The position numbers and the translations under genes are program-made. Below the pieces are notes generated by a model. The model had not been told where the DNA came from and made no database searches. It saw only the letters and a program-made list of their open reading frames with translations. From assembly GCF_001042985.1 (NCBI RefSeq), contig NZ_JYKY01000034.1:1-40884 (forward strand): DNA of 40,884 nt. The letters are read 5' to 3'. The stretch is from Pseudomonas lundensis (GTDB lineage: Bacteria; Pseudomonadota; Gammaproteobacteria; Pseudomonadales; Pseudomonadaceae). Of this stretch, positions 33,561 through 40,524 are shown one piece after another (the stretch's first letter is position 1; each line of letters opens with the position of its first letter).

Positions 33561-34502
33561 TTGAGTACTGAACCCGACCATTCCGCCCTTCGACCCACAC
33601 GTCAAGTCTTGCCTCAAGATCCGCAGAAAAGTATGCCCTGCGAAACATGGGATCTTCATTTATTGATTGAAGGCACCGGCATGTCCACCGGCGCCTCAGC
33701 GGTTGAATTCAAAGGCAAGTTATATATTTTTTACGCCCTGCAAAAAGCACCGGGAGTGTTTACGCTGGGTTTTACCGTGCTGTTCAAAAACTCAGCAAAT
33801 CAGATGATTATCCAGCACATCTCTGAATTGCCGACCACACGGATCCGCCAGCTTCGACCTTCCGTCACCGTGTATGCAGATCACTTGTATTGTTTTTATA
33901 CCGCACCTGATCAATCCATACGGTTTATCACGTTCTCCGGCACTCAGTGGTCGCCCGTCGAAACCGTCCCCCAGGTGTTAACGTCTGATGCTCCTTCGGC
34001 AGTGGGTAATGGTGTCAATCTTTATCTCGCCTTACGCGGGGCAGACAGCCGCGCGCTGTATTACAAGGTGCTGGAGCCTTCCGGCTGGCAACCCCACGTA
34101 CGCGAAGACCACAAAAGCGTCGTTGAAAGCCCTTCACTGTGTATCCATAGAGACATGCCCTTCGTTTCTACCCGAAGCGCCGCCGGGCAACTGGTGACCT
34201 TTCAACTGATCGATGAGCAATACCCGATACATGTGTCCAACCAACCAGATACCTATGGCGCCTCCGCGCTGCATACCCAGGGGGAATACTTTTATTGCGC
34301 CACCCGCAAACGGTCGGGCAACCAATACACCGTTGAAACGTTTCGTCCGTATCTCGATGTGGATATCTACTCGCAAACGGCAGGACGCTTCGTGTCTGCG
34401 CCCTGCCTGACCAGCTACCTGAGCGATGTGTACCTGATCGGGCAACGGCCTTGCCAAGACCTGGCCCTCCTGAAACTCAACCCGACTTGTGTGAAAAAAT
34501 GA
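33561..34502 (+). CDS. Six-repeat (propeller-like) protein of unknown function
   Basis: This is an intact 313-residue paralogue of the preceding broken gene. Shared blocks include LIEGTGMSTGASAVEFKGKL, VLTSDAPS, KVLEPSGWQPH, SPSLCI and LIGQRPCQDL. About six repeats of near 50 residues can be drawn, each with Pro/Ala-x-Val, a Leu-Tyr strand and an Arg-rich turn, which fits a six-bladed beta-propeller. Six or more cysteines are conserved between the two. No signal peptide or membrane segment is seen. The start is a TTG at 33561, like its paralogue's, with AAAGGTG upstream. The location between opmQ and pvdP is unlike P. aeruginosa, so the pair looks like an insertion. Function unknown. Confidence 0.75.
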   Translation: MSTEPDHSALRPTRQVLPQDPQKSMPCETWDLHLLIEGTGMSTGASAVEFKGKLYIFYALQKAPGVFTLGFTVLFKNSANQMIIQHISELPTTRIRQLRPSVTVYADHLYCFYTAPDQSIRFITFSGTQWSPVETVPQVLTSDAPSAVGNGVNLYLALRGADSRALYYKVLEPSGWQPHVREDHKSVVESPSLCIHRDMPFVSTRSAAGQLVTFQLIDEQYPIHVSNQPDTYGASALHTQGEYFYCATRKRSGNQYTVETFRPYLDVDIYSQTAGRFVSAPCLTSYLSDVYLIGQRPCQDLALLKLNPTCVKK

Positions 34503-34504
34503 AA

Positions 34505-34517
34505 GGCCATCTTGGCC
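34505..34517. terminator. Small hairpin between convergent genes
   Basis: GGCCA-TCT-TGGCC lies just after the second propeller gene and before the convergent end of pvdP. Only a poor T-run (GTTGAGTT) follows, so it is a weak terminator candidate. Confidence 0.3.
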
Positions 34518-34575
34518 GTTGAGTTCATGACGTGTAACCGTCACGGCCCCCCACCCGTTACGCCCGCCTTCAGGG

Positions 34576-36204
34576 TCACTCGCGGTGCGGGGCCTTGGTC
34601 ACCAGATGCCGCGCATACCAGGGGCGGCGCGGAATTTTTCGGAACAAGCTGTCCAGGGTCTTTTCATTCCCAAAGGTAATGCGTAACGCCAGTTTCATGG
34701 TTTCAGGGTCCATTTCCACGGTTTTGCCCGACGCCAGCCCCGGCGTGGTGCTGCACCCGTGGGTGAGCGGCCCCAACCACGGGTCGTCGACTTCGACCCA
34801 GCGACCCGGTGCGAACCACGGCACACCGTTGACCTCCCTACGCGTCAGTTCGCCAGGGTGAAAGCGTTCGTGGGCGCGAAACCAGTCTTCAAGGCGATCA
34901 TCGATCCAGCCGTGAAAGCACCAGAACACGGGGTTGACGTGGGACGAAAACGGATCGCCCAGAAAGTCGTTTTCAGGCACGTACCAGCGCGCCGAAAAAT
35001 CCGCCGGGTCACGCGCCCAGGGCACCGGAGCGCCGTTGGAGGGATCGCGCGGCACTGATGCCCAACGCATGTGCAGCCAGTCATGCAGCCCCAGCTCAAC
35101 CTCGGAACCAAACTGGCCGAGGGTCAATGTCGACAGGTAACGCGGGTCACGGTAGCGCGACTCCCACACCTCAAAATTACTGTGAAAGGTCTCAGGCTGT
35201 TTGATGTCACTCAGCCACTGGGTGTAGAACTCATCACCCTCCGCCAACCAGGTCGGTGGCAAGGCGCTGCCGTCGTGGTTGTCAAAGTAACGGGCGAACC
35301 CCGCGCGGTCGCGCTCCAGCTCCGGCTGGGGCATCGGGAACGCGGGCCACGAGGGCAAATGCTGCATCGAACGCGCCGTGCGCAACATGTGCCGGTGCAT
35401 AAAAAAGAAATCCACCCCCGAGCCATTGCGGTCTTTGCGTGGCCCGCGGGCGTCGCGCTCCTTGTCGCGCTGACCGGGCTGCCAGCCGATGCCGCGCAAG
35501 GCATTGCGCTTGGTCTCGGACAAGTCGTGCCAGGTGTCGCGTGAGGCATGCCAAAGCTGGTGAAACAAACGGTGTTCCGGGGACACCAGCCACGCCAGCA
35601 GGGTCGGGTTCAGGCCGATACGCTCGCGGGCTTCAGGAAAGGTGCGTTTGAGCGCGACAACGTGGTTGTCCTGCTCGGGCAATGCCAGCGGGCGATCCAG
35701 ACGCTGCACCCGGCCACTCAACGTGCCGCTGCCCGCGTTGCCATACATGCCCCACACCTCATCAAGGCTGAAACTCAACTCGTAATCGGGCACGCCATGA
35801 GGCGCATCGCTGCGCGTCAGGCGCCAGTGCAGGTGTTTGGCGTCGGGTTCAACCAGGTCGCCCAGAATGCGGTAGCGCGGGGTTTGCTGGCTGTGCAACA
35901 CCTGCGCCGTGTCCAGATAGCCACGTACCCCTCGGCCACGCGGCGCGATGTCCAGCCACATTTCGAGGTCATCGGACGGCAAGCCGTCCAGCCCGGCATC
36001 GCGGCCGTGGAAGCGGATCGTCCACAGGCCACGCAGTTGGTCAGCCAGTTGCTGCCCGGCGGTGTCCGCGAGGTCGACCGTTGCCTCGCCGGGGGTGACC
36101 GGCTGGTCCACCCGGGTCAACTCGCGATGGCCATAGAACGCTGCTGGCGCTGCTGCGCCGGTGATCGCTAAACCCGCGATGAACCCTCGTCGAGAAATCG
36201 TCAT
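34576..36204 (-). CDS. pvdP: Tyrosinase PvdP, pyoverdine chromophore maturation
   Basis: This periplasmic copper enzyme oxidises the tyrosine-derived part of ferribactin to form the pyoverdine chromophore. From the ATG at 36204 it has 542 residues. The N-terminus MTISRRGFIAGL is a twin-arginine signal. Histidine pairs suited to copper binding occur in FFFMHRHMLR, GLHDWLHMRW and SSHVNPVFWCFHGWIDD. TAGGG lies just before the ATG; the 13-residue longer frame would spoil the Tat signal. A perfect PvdS box lies about 46 bases upstream. In P. aeruginosa pvdP is next to opmQ; here two propeller genes intervene, and pvdM, pvdN and pvdO do not follow. Confidence 0.93.
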   Translation of the reverse strand: MTISRRGFIAGLAITGAAAPAAFYGHRELTRVDQPVTPGEATVDLADTAGQQLADQLRGLWTIRFHGRDAGLDGLPSDDLEMWLDIAPRGRGVRGYLDTAQVLHSQQTPRYRILGDLVEPDAKHLHWRLTRSDAPHGVPDYELSFSLDEVWGMYGNAGSGTLSGRVQRLDRPLALPEQDNHVVALKRTFPEARERIGLNPTLLAWLVSPEHRLFHQLWHASRDTWHDLSETKRNALRGIGWQPGQRDKERDARGPRKDRNGSGVDFFFMHRHMLRTARSMQHLPSWPAFPMPQPELERDRAGFARYFDNHDGSALPPTWLAEGDEFYTQWLSDIKQPETFHSNFEVWESRYRDPRYLSTLTLGQFGSEVELGLHDWLHMRWASVPRDPSNGAPVPWARDPADFSARWYVPENDFLGDPFSSHVNPVFWCFHGWIDDRLEDWFRAHERFHPGELTRREVNGVPWFAPGRWVEVDDPWLGPLTHGCSTTPGLASGKTVEMDPETMKLALRITFGNEKTLDSLFRKIPRRPWYARHLVTKAPHRE

Positions 36205-36249
36205 TGCCCTACCTGTCCCAGCCTGAATGCAGGCGTTATCCAAGCTAGA

Positions 36250-36273
36250 ACGTGCGTGCGCCGACGAAATTTA
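36250..36273 (-). promoter_or_regulatory. Iron-starvation (PvdS) box for pvdP
   Basis: TAAAT (36273-36269), exactly 16 bases, then CGT (36252-36250) on the minus strand matches the PvdS consensus. It supports the 36204 start for pvdP and iron-limited expression together with pvdA and pvdR. Confidence 0.85.
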
Positions 36274-36431
36274 GGCCGTGAGCCCGTATCCGGCAGCCGG
36301 AACTCCTGCGCGTGGGCGCACTCAGTGATTCATGACCTGAACTCACGAGAGCTTTGTCTCAGGACGGGTTTTTCAGACCCGCAAGGACAGGGATACTCAG
36401 CCTCATTCTTACAACCTCCAAGGAGTTATCC

Positions 36432-37235
36432 ATGACAGTTCCAGCCTTCGGCCTCGGTACTTTTCGACTTAAAGGCCAAGTGGTCATCGACTCGGTCACA
36501 AACGCCCTTGAACTGGGTTACCGCGCAGTGGACACCGCGCAGATCTACGAAAACGAAGCGGATGTGGGCCAAGCCATTGCCGACAGCGGTGTGGCGCGTG
36601 ACTCGCTGTACATCACCAGCAAGATTTGGGTCGATAACTTCAGCCAGGACAGACTGATCCCGAGCCTGAAAGAAAGCCTGAAGAAACTGCGCACCGACCA
36701 TTTGGACCTGACCCTGATTCACTGGCCGTCCCCTCAGGGCGCCGTTCCGGTTGCCGAGTTCATGGGCGCACTGCTGGAAGCCAAAAAGCAAGGGCTGACC
36801 AAAGAAATCGGTGTGTCCAACTTCACCATCGCACTGATGAAAGAGGCGATTGACGCCGTCGGCGCCGAACACATTGCGACCAACCAGATCGAACTGCACC
36901 CGTACTTGCAGAACCGCAAAGTGGCCGAATTCGCCAAGAGCTAGGGCATTCACATCACGTCCTACATGACCCTGGCGTACGGCGAAGTGCTGAAAGACCC
37001 GGTGATCCAACGTATCGCTCAACAGCACAACGCCACCCCGGCGCAGGTCACGCTGGCGTGGGCCATGCAACTGGGCTATTCGGTGATCCCGTCGTCCACC
37101 CAACGCGCGAACCTTGAGAGCAACCTCAAGGCGTGTGCATTGAAACTGACTGAAGACGATATGCAGCAGATTGCAGCGCTGGACCGCGGCCACCGCCTGA
37201 CCGACCCAAAAAGCGTGGCCCCGACGTGGGACTGA
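36432..37235 (+). pseudogene. dkgB: 2,5-didehydrogluconate reductase DkgB with an in-frame amber codon
   Basis: This is an aldo/keto reductase whose full reading is 267 residues, collinear with E. coli DkgB from TVPAFGLGTFRLK to APTWD. AAGGAG lies seven bases before the ATG at 36432. A TAG at 36942-36944 (codon 171) interrupts ...VAEFAKS-stop-GIHITSYMTLAYG; E. coli has His there. The frame is otherwise intact. The catalytic residues near the start (DTAQIYENE, ITSKIW, LIHWPSP) are present, but the truncated product lacks the NADPH-binding C-terminus, so it should be inactive. A recent nonsense mutation is the simplest view; a base-call error is possible. Confidence 0.85.
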
Positions 37236-37261
37236 TGTCGTCGGAGGCCTTAAGGCGGCAA

Positions 37262-38389
37262 TTACAGAGGCTGGCCGAAGCGTTGTAACTGCATTTCCTG
37301 CAATCGGCTTAAGGTGCGGCGGAACGCAAACGCCAGGTAGCCCTGGGTGTACAACTGATCCATGGGCACCTGCGCCTCAATGCAGACCGGCACTTTGCGG
37401 TCATAGCATTCATCGATCAGCGCAATGAAACGCCGCACGCTGTCGTCGAACTTGGACAGCTGCGGCAGCTCCCGATCCCCTGCCTCAACTTTCACTGCCC
37501 CATCCTCAGTGCCGCGTGCAATCTTGCCTTCACGTTGCTCGGCACTCAGGCAGGGGACGTCGCTGAGCAACAGGACCTTGTAACGGTCGCACAGGTCCAT
37601 GAAGTCCGTGGCAGCCAGCGGTTGCTCGCACAGTTCATGAAAGCTGCACCACAGCACGTTGTCACTGGCGCCCCGGATGTTGAGCGAACGGTGCCCGACC
37701 ACCCTCGACTGATGGCTGCGGGTCTGCCCCTGTGTGAGGCGCTCGAATAAAGGCCCCATGACGCTGGATGGCCCCGCGGGTGTCACCCAATAACGCTGTT
37801 CGGCGATGCCCGGATGCAGGCGATGATCCTGCGCACCGTCGACCGAAATCACGTCCATGTGCTTGAGAATCGCGGTAATTGCTGGCGCAAAACGATCACG
37901 GTTGAAGCCGTGGCCATACAACTGCTCGGGCGGCTGGTTGGAGGTGCACACCAACACCACGCCTTCATCGAACATCACCTGAAACAGACGGCCGAGGATG
38001 ATCGCGTCGCCGATGTCATTGACGAACAGTTCATCAAAACACAGCACCCGCACTTCGTGAGCCAGCCCTTGCGCCAAGGCCTTGAGCGGATCAGCGGTCC
38101 CGATCAACTGAAACAGACGCTGATGCACCCACTGCATGAAGTGATGAAAATGCTGGCGTCGGGCTGGCACGTGCAGGCTCTGATAGAACTGATCCATCAA
38201 CCAGGTTTTGCCACGCCCAACCGGGCCCCACAAATACACCCCTTTGACCGATTTCACGCCCTGGTTCAGTTGCTCATGACAACGCTGCAAGGCTTGCACC
38301 GCGCGCCATTGCGCGCCATTGCGCGGGGTCGTGAACAAAGCCGTGTTGTGCGACGGCCTGCTCCCAGGCACTGAGGGGGGAATCCACAT
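37262..38389 (-). CDS. zapE: ZapE/AFG1-type ATPase with a 10-bp duplication near its start
   Basis: This is an AAA-type ATPase linked to cell division in E. coli. Walker A is GPVGRGKT, Walker B VLCFDELFV, and the sensor region is VLVCTSNQPP; the C-terminus keeps RFIALIDECYDRKVPV. The natural N-terminus appears to start at an ATG at 38393 (MNVDSPLSAWEQAVAQHGF) and runs in another frame up to an exact 10-bp tandem duplication (38301-38320). Removing one unit restores HDPAQWRAVQALQ. As it stands the only full-length frame starts from an overlapping ATG at 38389 (ATGAATG), giving about 26 unrelated N-terminal residues (MWIPPSVPGSRPSHN). The protein may be altered or poorly made. Confidence 0.8.
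   Translation of the reverse strand: MWIPPSVPGSRPSHNTALFTTPRNGAQWRAVQALQRCHEQLNQGVKSVKGVYLWGPVGRGKTWLMDQFYQSLHVPARRQHFHHFMQWVHQRLFQLIGTADPLKALAQGLAHEVRVLCFDELFVNDIGDAIILGRLFQVMFDEGVVLVCTSNQPPEQLYGHGFNRDRFAPAITAILKHMDVISVDGAQDHRLHPGIAEQRYWVTPAGPSSVMGPLFERLTQGQTRSHQSRVVGHRSLNIRGASDNVLWCSFHELCEQPLAATDFMDLCDRYKVLLLSDVPCLSAEQREGKIARGTEDGAVKVEAGDRELPQLSKFDDSVRRFIALIDECYDRKVPVCIEAQVPMDQLYTQGYLAFAFRRTLSRLQEMQLQRFGQPL
38301..38320 (-). repeat. Exact 10-bp tandem duplication inside zapE
   Basis: GCGCGCCATT occurs twice back to back (38301-38310 and 38311-38320). A 10-bp insertion shifts the zapE frame by one. Deleting one unit gives a continuous frame from the ATG at 38393. Confidence 0.9.
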
Positions 38390-38393
38390 TCAT

Positions 38394-38698
38394 ACGATGG
38401 CTGGCTCCAGAATCTGACGCGGCAGTATGCCAGCAAGGCCTTGATGACGCGCCCTTGAAAAGGTGATCGACGTCACCACATTGTTACCCATGCGGTAACA
38501 CAGCCTTTTGCCATCAGGGCTTTTTCAGAAGATTAAACGGCGTAAACTTTGCGACATGTAATACACAACTTATGAACTGTCTTACCGGTACTTCGTACGG
38601 GCTTATTGAATAATCAACGGGCGCCGTAACTTCTTCCCGCCCGCCTGGCAAATGAAGTCAGTCAGTGTTACCCCTTGATTACTTTAGAGGCCACTTTA
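38394..38698. other. Divergent region between zapE and the first DUF2790-like gene
   Basis: This 305-base region holds a 19-bp palindrome (38482-38500) and the leader of the small gene, including CGGTACTTCGT (38585-38595) and a TACGG/CCGTA hairpin region that recur upstream of the second copy. No gene is seen. Confidence 0.5.
38482..38500. promoter_or_regulatory. Palindrome TGTTACC-N5-GGTAACA, possible operator
   Basis: The 7-bp arms are perfect around CATGC. The size and symmetry suit a dimeric regulator. It lies between zapE and the first DUF2790-like gene; the regulator is unknown. Confidence 0.4.
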
Positions 38699-38953
38699 AT
38701 GAAACAGTTAATTGCTTTATTGATGGCTGGCATGGCAACAGTTGCCATGGCCAGTGAAACAACCCACCCTTCGCAACCGGCGGTCGAGCACTATTCCTAC
38801 GGGTCGAAGCTGGACATTGCCAAAGTCATTCATTTGTCGACCATCCCGAAAGTGTGTGAAGTGGTACCGGCACAGATGACCTACGAAGACCATCAGGGTC
38901 AACGTCATACCGTTGAGTACCAAGTGATGGGCGACGGCTGCAGCACCCACTAA
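38699..38953 (+). CDS. DUF2790-like small secreted protein, copy 1
   Basis: This is an 84-residue protein with a signal peptide (MKQLIALLMAGMATVAMA, cleaved near residue 18). The mature part contains HYSYGSKLDIAKVI, VCEVVPAQMTYEDHQGQRH and VEYQVMGDGC, which I associate with the DUF2790 family of pseudomonads. Two cysteines could form a disulfide. The ATG at 38699 is chosen because it begins the signal peptide; the frame is open a little further back. A terminator follows at 39002. Function unknown. Confidence 0.82.
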   Translation: MKQLIALLMAGMATVAMASETTHPSQPAVEHYSYGSKLDIAKVIHLSTIPKVCEVVPAQMTYEDHQGQRHTVEYQVMGDGCSTH

Positions 38954-39001
38954 AACCGTGCGCTGTACCTCCGGTTGCCCGCACGGATGCGACCCCAGGC
39001 C

Positions 39002-39024
39002 CCCTCTTTGCAGAGGGCTTTTTT
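39002..39024 (+). terminator. Intrinsic terminator after DUF2790-like copy 1
   Basis: CCCTCT and AGAGGG pair around TTGC (39002-39017) and are followed by CTTTTTTA. This is a standard terminator. Confidence 0.8.
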
Positions 39025-39042
39025 ATGGCGGTTAAAAACACC

Positions 39043-39066
39043 GTATTGTTACCGATCCGACAATAC
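39043..39066. repeat. Inverted repeat upstream of DUF2790-like copy 2
   Basis: GTATTGT and ACAATAC are exact inverse copies separated by 10 bases. It lies between the terminator of copy 1 and the Anr-like box of copy 2 and could be an operator. Confidence 0.35.
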
Positions 39067-39080
39067 TTCTTGGCGATCTT

Positions 39081-39094
39081 TTGACTTTAATCAA
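39081..39094 (+). promoter_or_regulatory. Anr/Fnr-like box before DUF2790-like copy 2
   Basis: TTGACTTTAATCAA matches the TTGAT-N4-ATCAA consensus except for one base. A TATGTA at 39113-39118 could be the -10 box. The spacing is a few bases short of the usual -41.5 class II position, so this is tentative. Confidence 0.3.
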
Positions 39095-39159
39095 TGTTTT
39101 GATTCGGTACTCTATGTACATCCCTAGCCGAAACATTGAAACAGGGCACGGTACTTCGT

Positions 39160-39188
39160 GTTACGTCATTGAGCACTCATGACGTAAC
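39160..39188 (+). promoter_or_regulatory. Leader hairpin of DUF2790-like copy 2
   Basis: GTTACGTCAT and ATGACGTAAC pair perfectly over 10 bp around a 9-base loop, just after the CGGTACTTCGT motif (39149-39159) that also precedes copy 1. No T-run follows, so it is a leader structure rather than a terminator. Confidence 0.5.
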
Positions 39189-39252
39189 AACTTCTCCCGC
39201 CGACACGGCAATTGAAGTCAGTGACACGTGATTGTTTTAAGGTCTTGAATAA

Positions 39253-39510
39253 ATGAAACGTTTGATCGCACTTGCTTTGATGGGTATTTCGACACTGGCC
39301 GCTGCAGATGAAGTTCACGTTGCACAGGCCCAACCGGTGGTTGAACACTACACCTACGCCACCGATCTCGACGTTGCCAAAGTTATCAGCGTGACCCCGA
39401 CTGCCGATGTGTGCGAAGTGGTCCCGGCGCAAATGATCTACGAAGACCATCAGGGTCAGCGTCACATACTTGAGTACCGCATCATGGGTAACGGCTGTTC
39501 GAACGGCTAA
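39253..39510 (+). CDS. DUF2790-like small secreted protein, copy 2
   Basis: This is an 85-residue paralogue of the gene at 38699, with a signal peptide (MKRLIALALMGISTLAAA) and the same core: VEHYTYATDLDVAKVI, VCEVVPAQMIYEDHQGQRH and IMGNGC. The upstream regions of both genes share CGGTACTTCGT, a CGTAACTTCT-like block, and a GGCAAATGAAGTCAGT / GGCAATTGAAGTCAGT block, so a gene with its leader was duplicated in tandem. A strong terminator follows. Function unknown. Confidence 0.82.
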   Translation: MKRLIALALMGISTLAAADEVHVAQAQPVVEHYTYATDLDVAKVISVTPTADVCEVVPAQMIYEDHQGQRHILEYRIMGNGCSNG

Positions 39511-39539
39511 GCCCGGCACACCACAACCCTTTGCAAAAC

Positions 39540-39566
39540 AAGCCTCCGTTGAACGGGGGCTTTTTG
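39540..39566. terminator. Intrinsic terminator after DUF2790-like copy 2
   Basis: AAGCCTCCGT and ACGGGGGCTT form a 10-bp stem with one G-T pair and a 3-base loop (39540-39562), followed by TTTG. On the other strand the stem is followed by GTTTTG, so it may also stop leftward transcripts of the PepSY-like gene. Confidence 0.75.
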
Positions 39567-39589
39567 TGCGTGTAAAGCACGCTCGGCAG

Positions 39590-39617
39590 CGTCCGGCCCT
39601 TAGGTAAGGGCCGGACG
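39590..39617. terminator. Strong 12-bp stem-loop after the PepSY-like gene
   Basis: CGTCCGGCCCTT and AAGGGCCGGACG pair perfectly around AGGT, 25 bases beyond the stop of the leftward PepSY-like gene. It has no T-run of its own. It may act with the neighbouring terminator at 39540-39566. Confidence 0.5.
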
Positions 39618-39642
39618 TTCAAGGCGATTCAGACGCCGAGGA

Positions 39643-39921
39643 TCAGTCTTTTTTCTCGGAAATCACTTTGCCTGTATGGTCAAACGTCGTTTCGACCTCT
39701 ACTTCCACACCATCGATTTTCTTCACGCCTTCCGCTTTCCAGATACCCGTCGCCGGGTTTTCCAGTTCGATTTTCTTGATGGTGATGTAGCCATTTTTAG
39801 TCTTGAGGACTTCAACGGCTTCTTTTGAGAACGCCCAGTTTGCATCAGGCGCCGCCATCGCAGCGCCAGCGCTCAACAGAACAGCAGCAGTGATTGCAGC
39901 AGTAAGGGTTTTTTTCAACAT
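39643..39921 (-). CDS. Small periplasmic PepSY-domain-like protein
   Basis: This is a 92-residue protein with a signal peptide (MLKKTLTAAITAAVLLSAGAAMA, cleaved near 23, shown for its start and end). The mature part, GYITIKKIELE then WKAEGVKKIDGVEVEVETTFDHTG, has the beta-strand pattern of a single PepSY domain. GGAG lies about nine bases before the ATG at 39921. An IS5-family element starts 36 bases upstream of the start codon, so the native promoter has probably been displaced. Function unknown. Confidence 0.75.
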   Translation of the reverse strand: MLKKTLTAAITAAVLLSAGAAMAAPDANWAFSKEAVEVLKTKNGYITIKKIELENPATGIWKAEGVKKIDGVEVEVETTFDHTGKVISEKKD

Positions 39922-39957
39922 TGTCTTAACTCCATTAATTGATGTTGCGTCTGTTAC

Positions 39958-40524
39958 CTAGGCTCTGTACGTAAAGTATTGTCGCAAGCACCGCATAGCG
40001 CAGGCCAATGAGACCATCGCCGCAAAACTTGTTGCGAGCTTGTCGAAGCGCGTCACGATGCGACGGTTCTCCTTCAGCCAGCCAAACATGCGTTCGATGA
40101 TGTTGCGCTGCCGATATTTGGGGCGATCAAAAAGTCGAGGCAATCCTGGCTTGGTTTTGCGCTTCATGCTTCGCAACGGAATGACTGGCTGCATGCGATA
40201 ACGATCACAATACTGGCGCAGCGCTTCAGCGTCGTAACCCTTGTCAGCCAGCAACCAGCGGCAACGCTTGCGTGGGCGACCGCGCAGGCTGGGTATGCAA
40301 GCCTGATCGAGTAGCGGTTGGGCATAGGCTATATCGCTGGCTTGTCCGCCTGACAACAGGAAACGCAGAGGCACACCATTGGCGTCGCACAGCATGTGAA
40401 TCTTGGTCGTCAGGCCACCCCGGCTGCGCCCGAGCGCGTGGTCTTGCGGTTCTTCAAATCCCCTTTTTTCCCGGCACCTGATGAGGCCCGGGTTGCTCGT
40501 ACGGCAGTGGAGTCGATCATCCAT
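39958..40524 (-). CDS. IS5-family transposase, second frame (orfB)
   Basis: This is the C-terminal half of a DDE transposase, expected to be made as a fusion with orfA by -1 frameshifting. The used part starts near 40468, after which it reads KRGFEEPQDHALGRSRGGL. It contains the second catalytic Asp in LLADKGYDA and the Glu in RNIIERMFGWLKENRR. The stop codon TAG at 39958-39960 lies at the insertion junction, so it comes in part from the target site. An internal start at 40524 would give 188 residues but the beginning does not look like a natural N-terminus. Confidence 0.85.
   Translation of the reverse strand: MDDRLHCRTSNPGLIRCREKRGFEEPQDHALGRSRGGLTTKIHMLCDANGVPLRFLLSGGQASDIAYAQPLLDQACIPSLRGRPRKRCRWLLADKGYDAEALRQYCDRYRMQPVIPLRSMKRKTKPGLPRLFDRPKYRQRNIIERMFGWLKENRRIVTRFDKLATSFAAMVSLACAMRCLRQYFTYRA

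Noticed and set aside
39087..39104. AATCAA-TGTT-TTGATT as a second Anr box
   Set aside because: The half-sites are in reversed order relative to TTGAT-N4-ATCAA; the overlapping TTGACTTTAATCAA is the better candidate.
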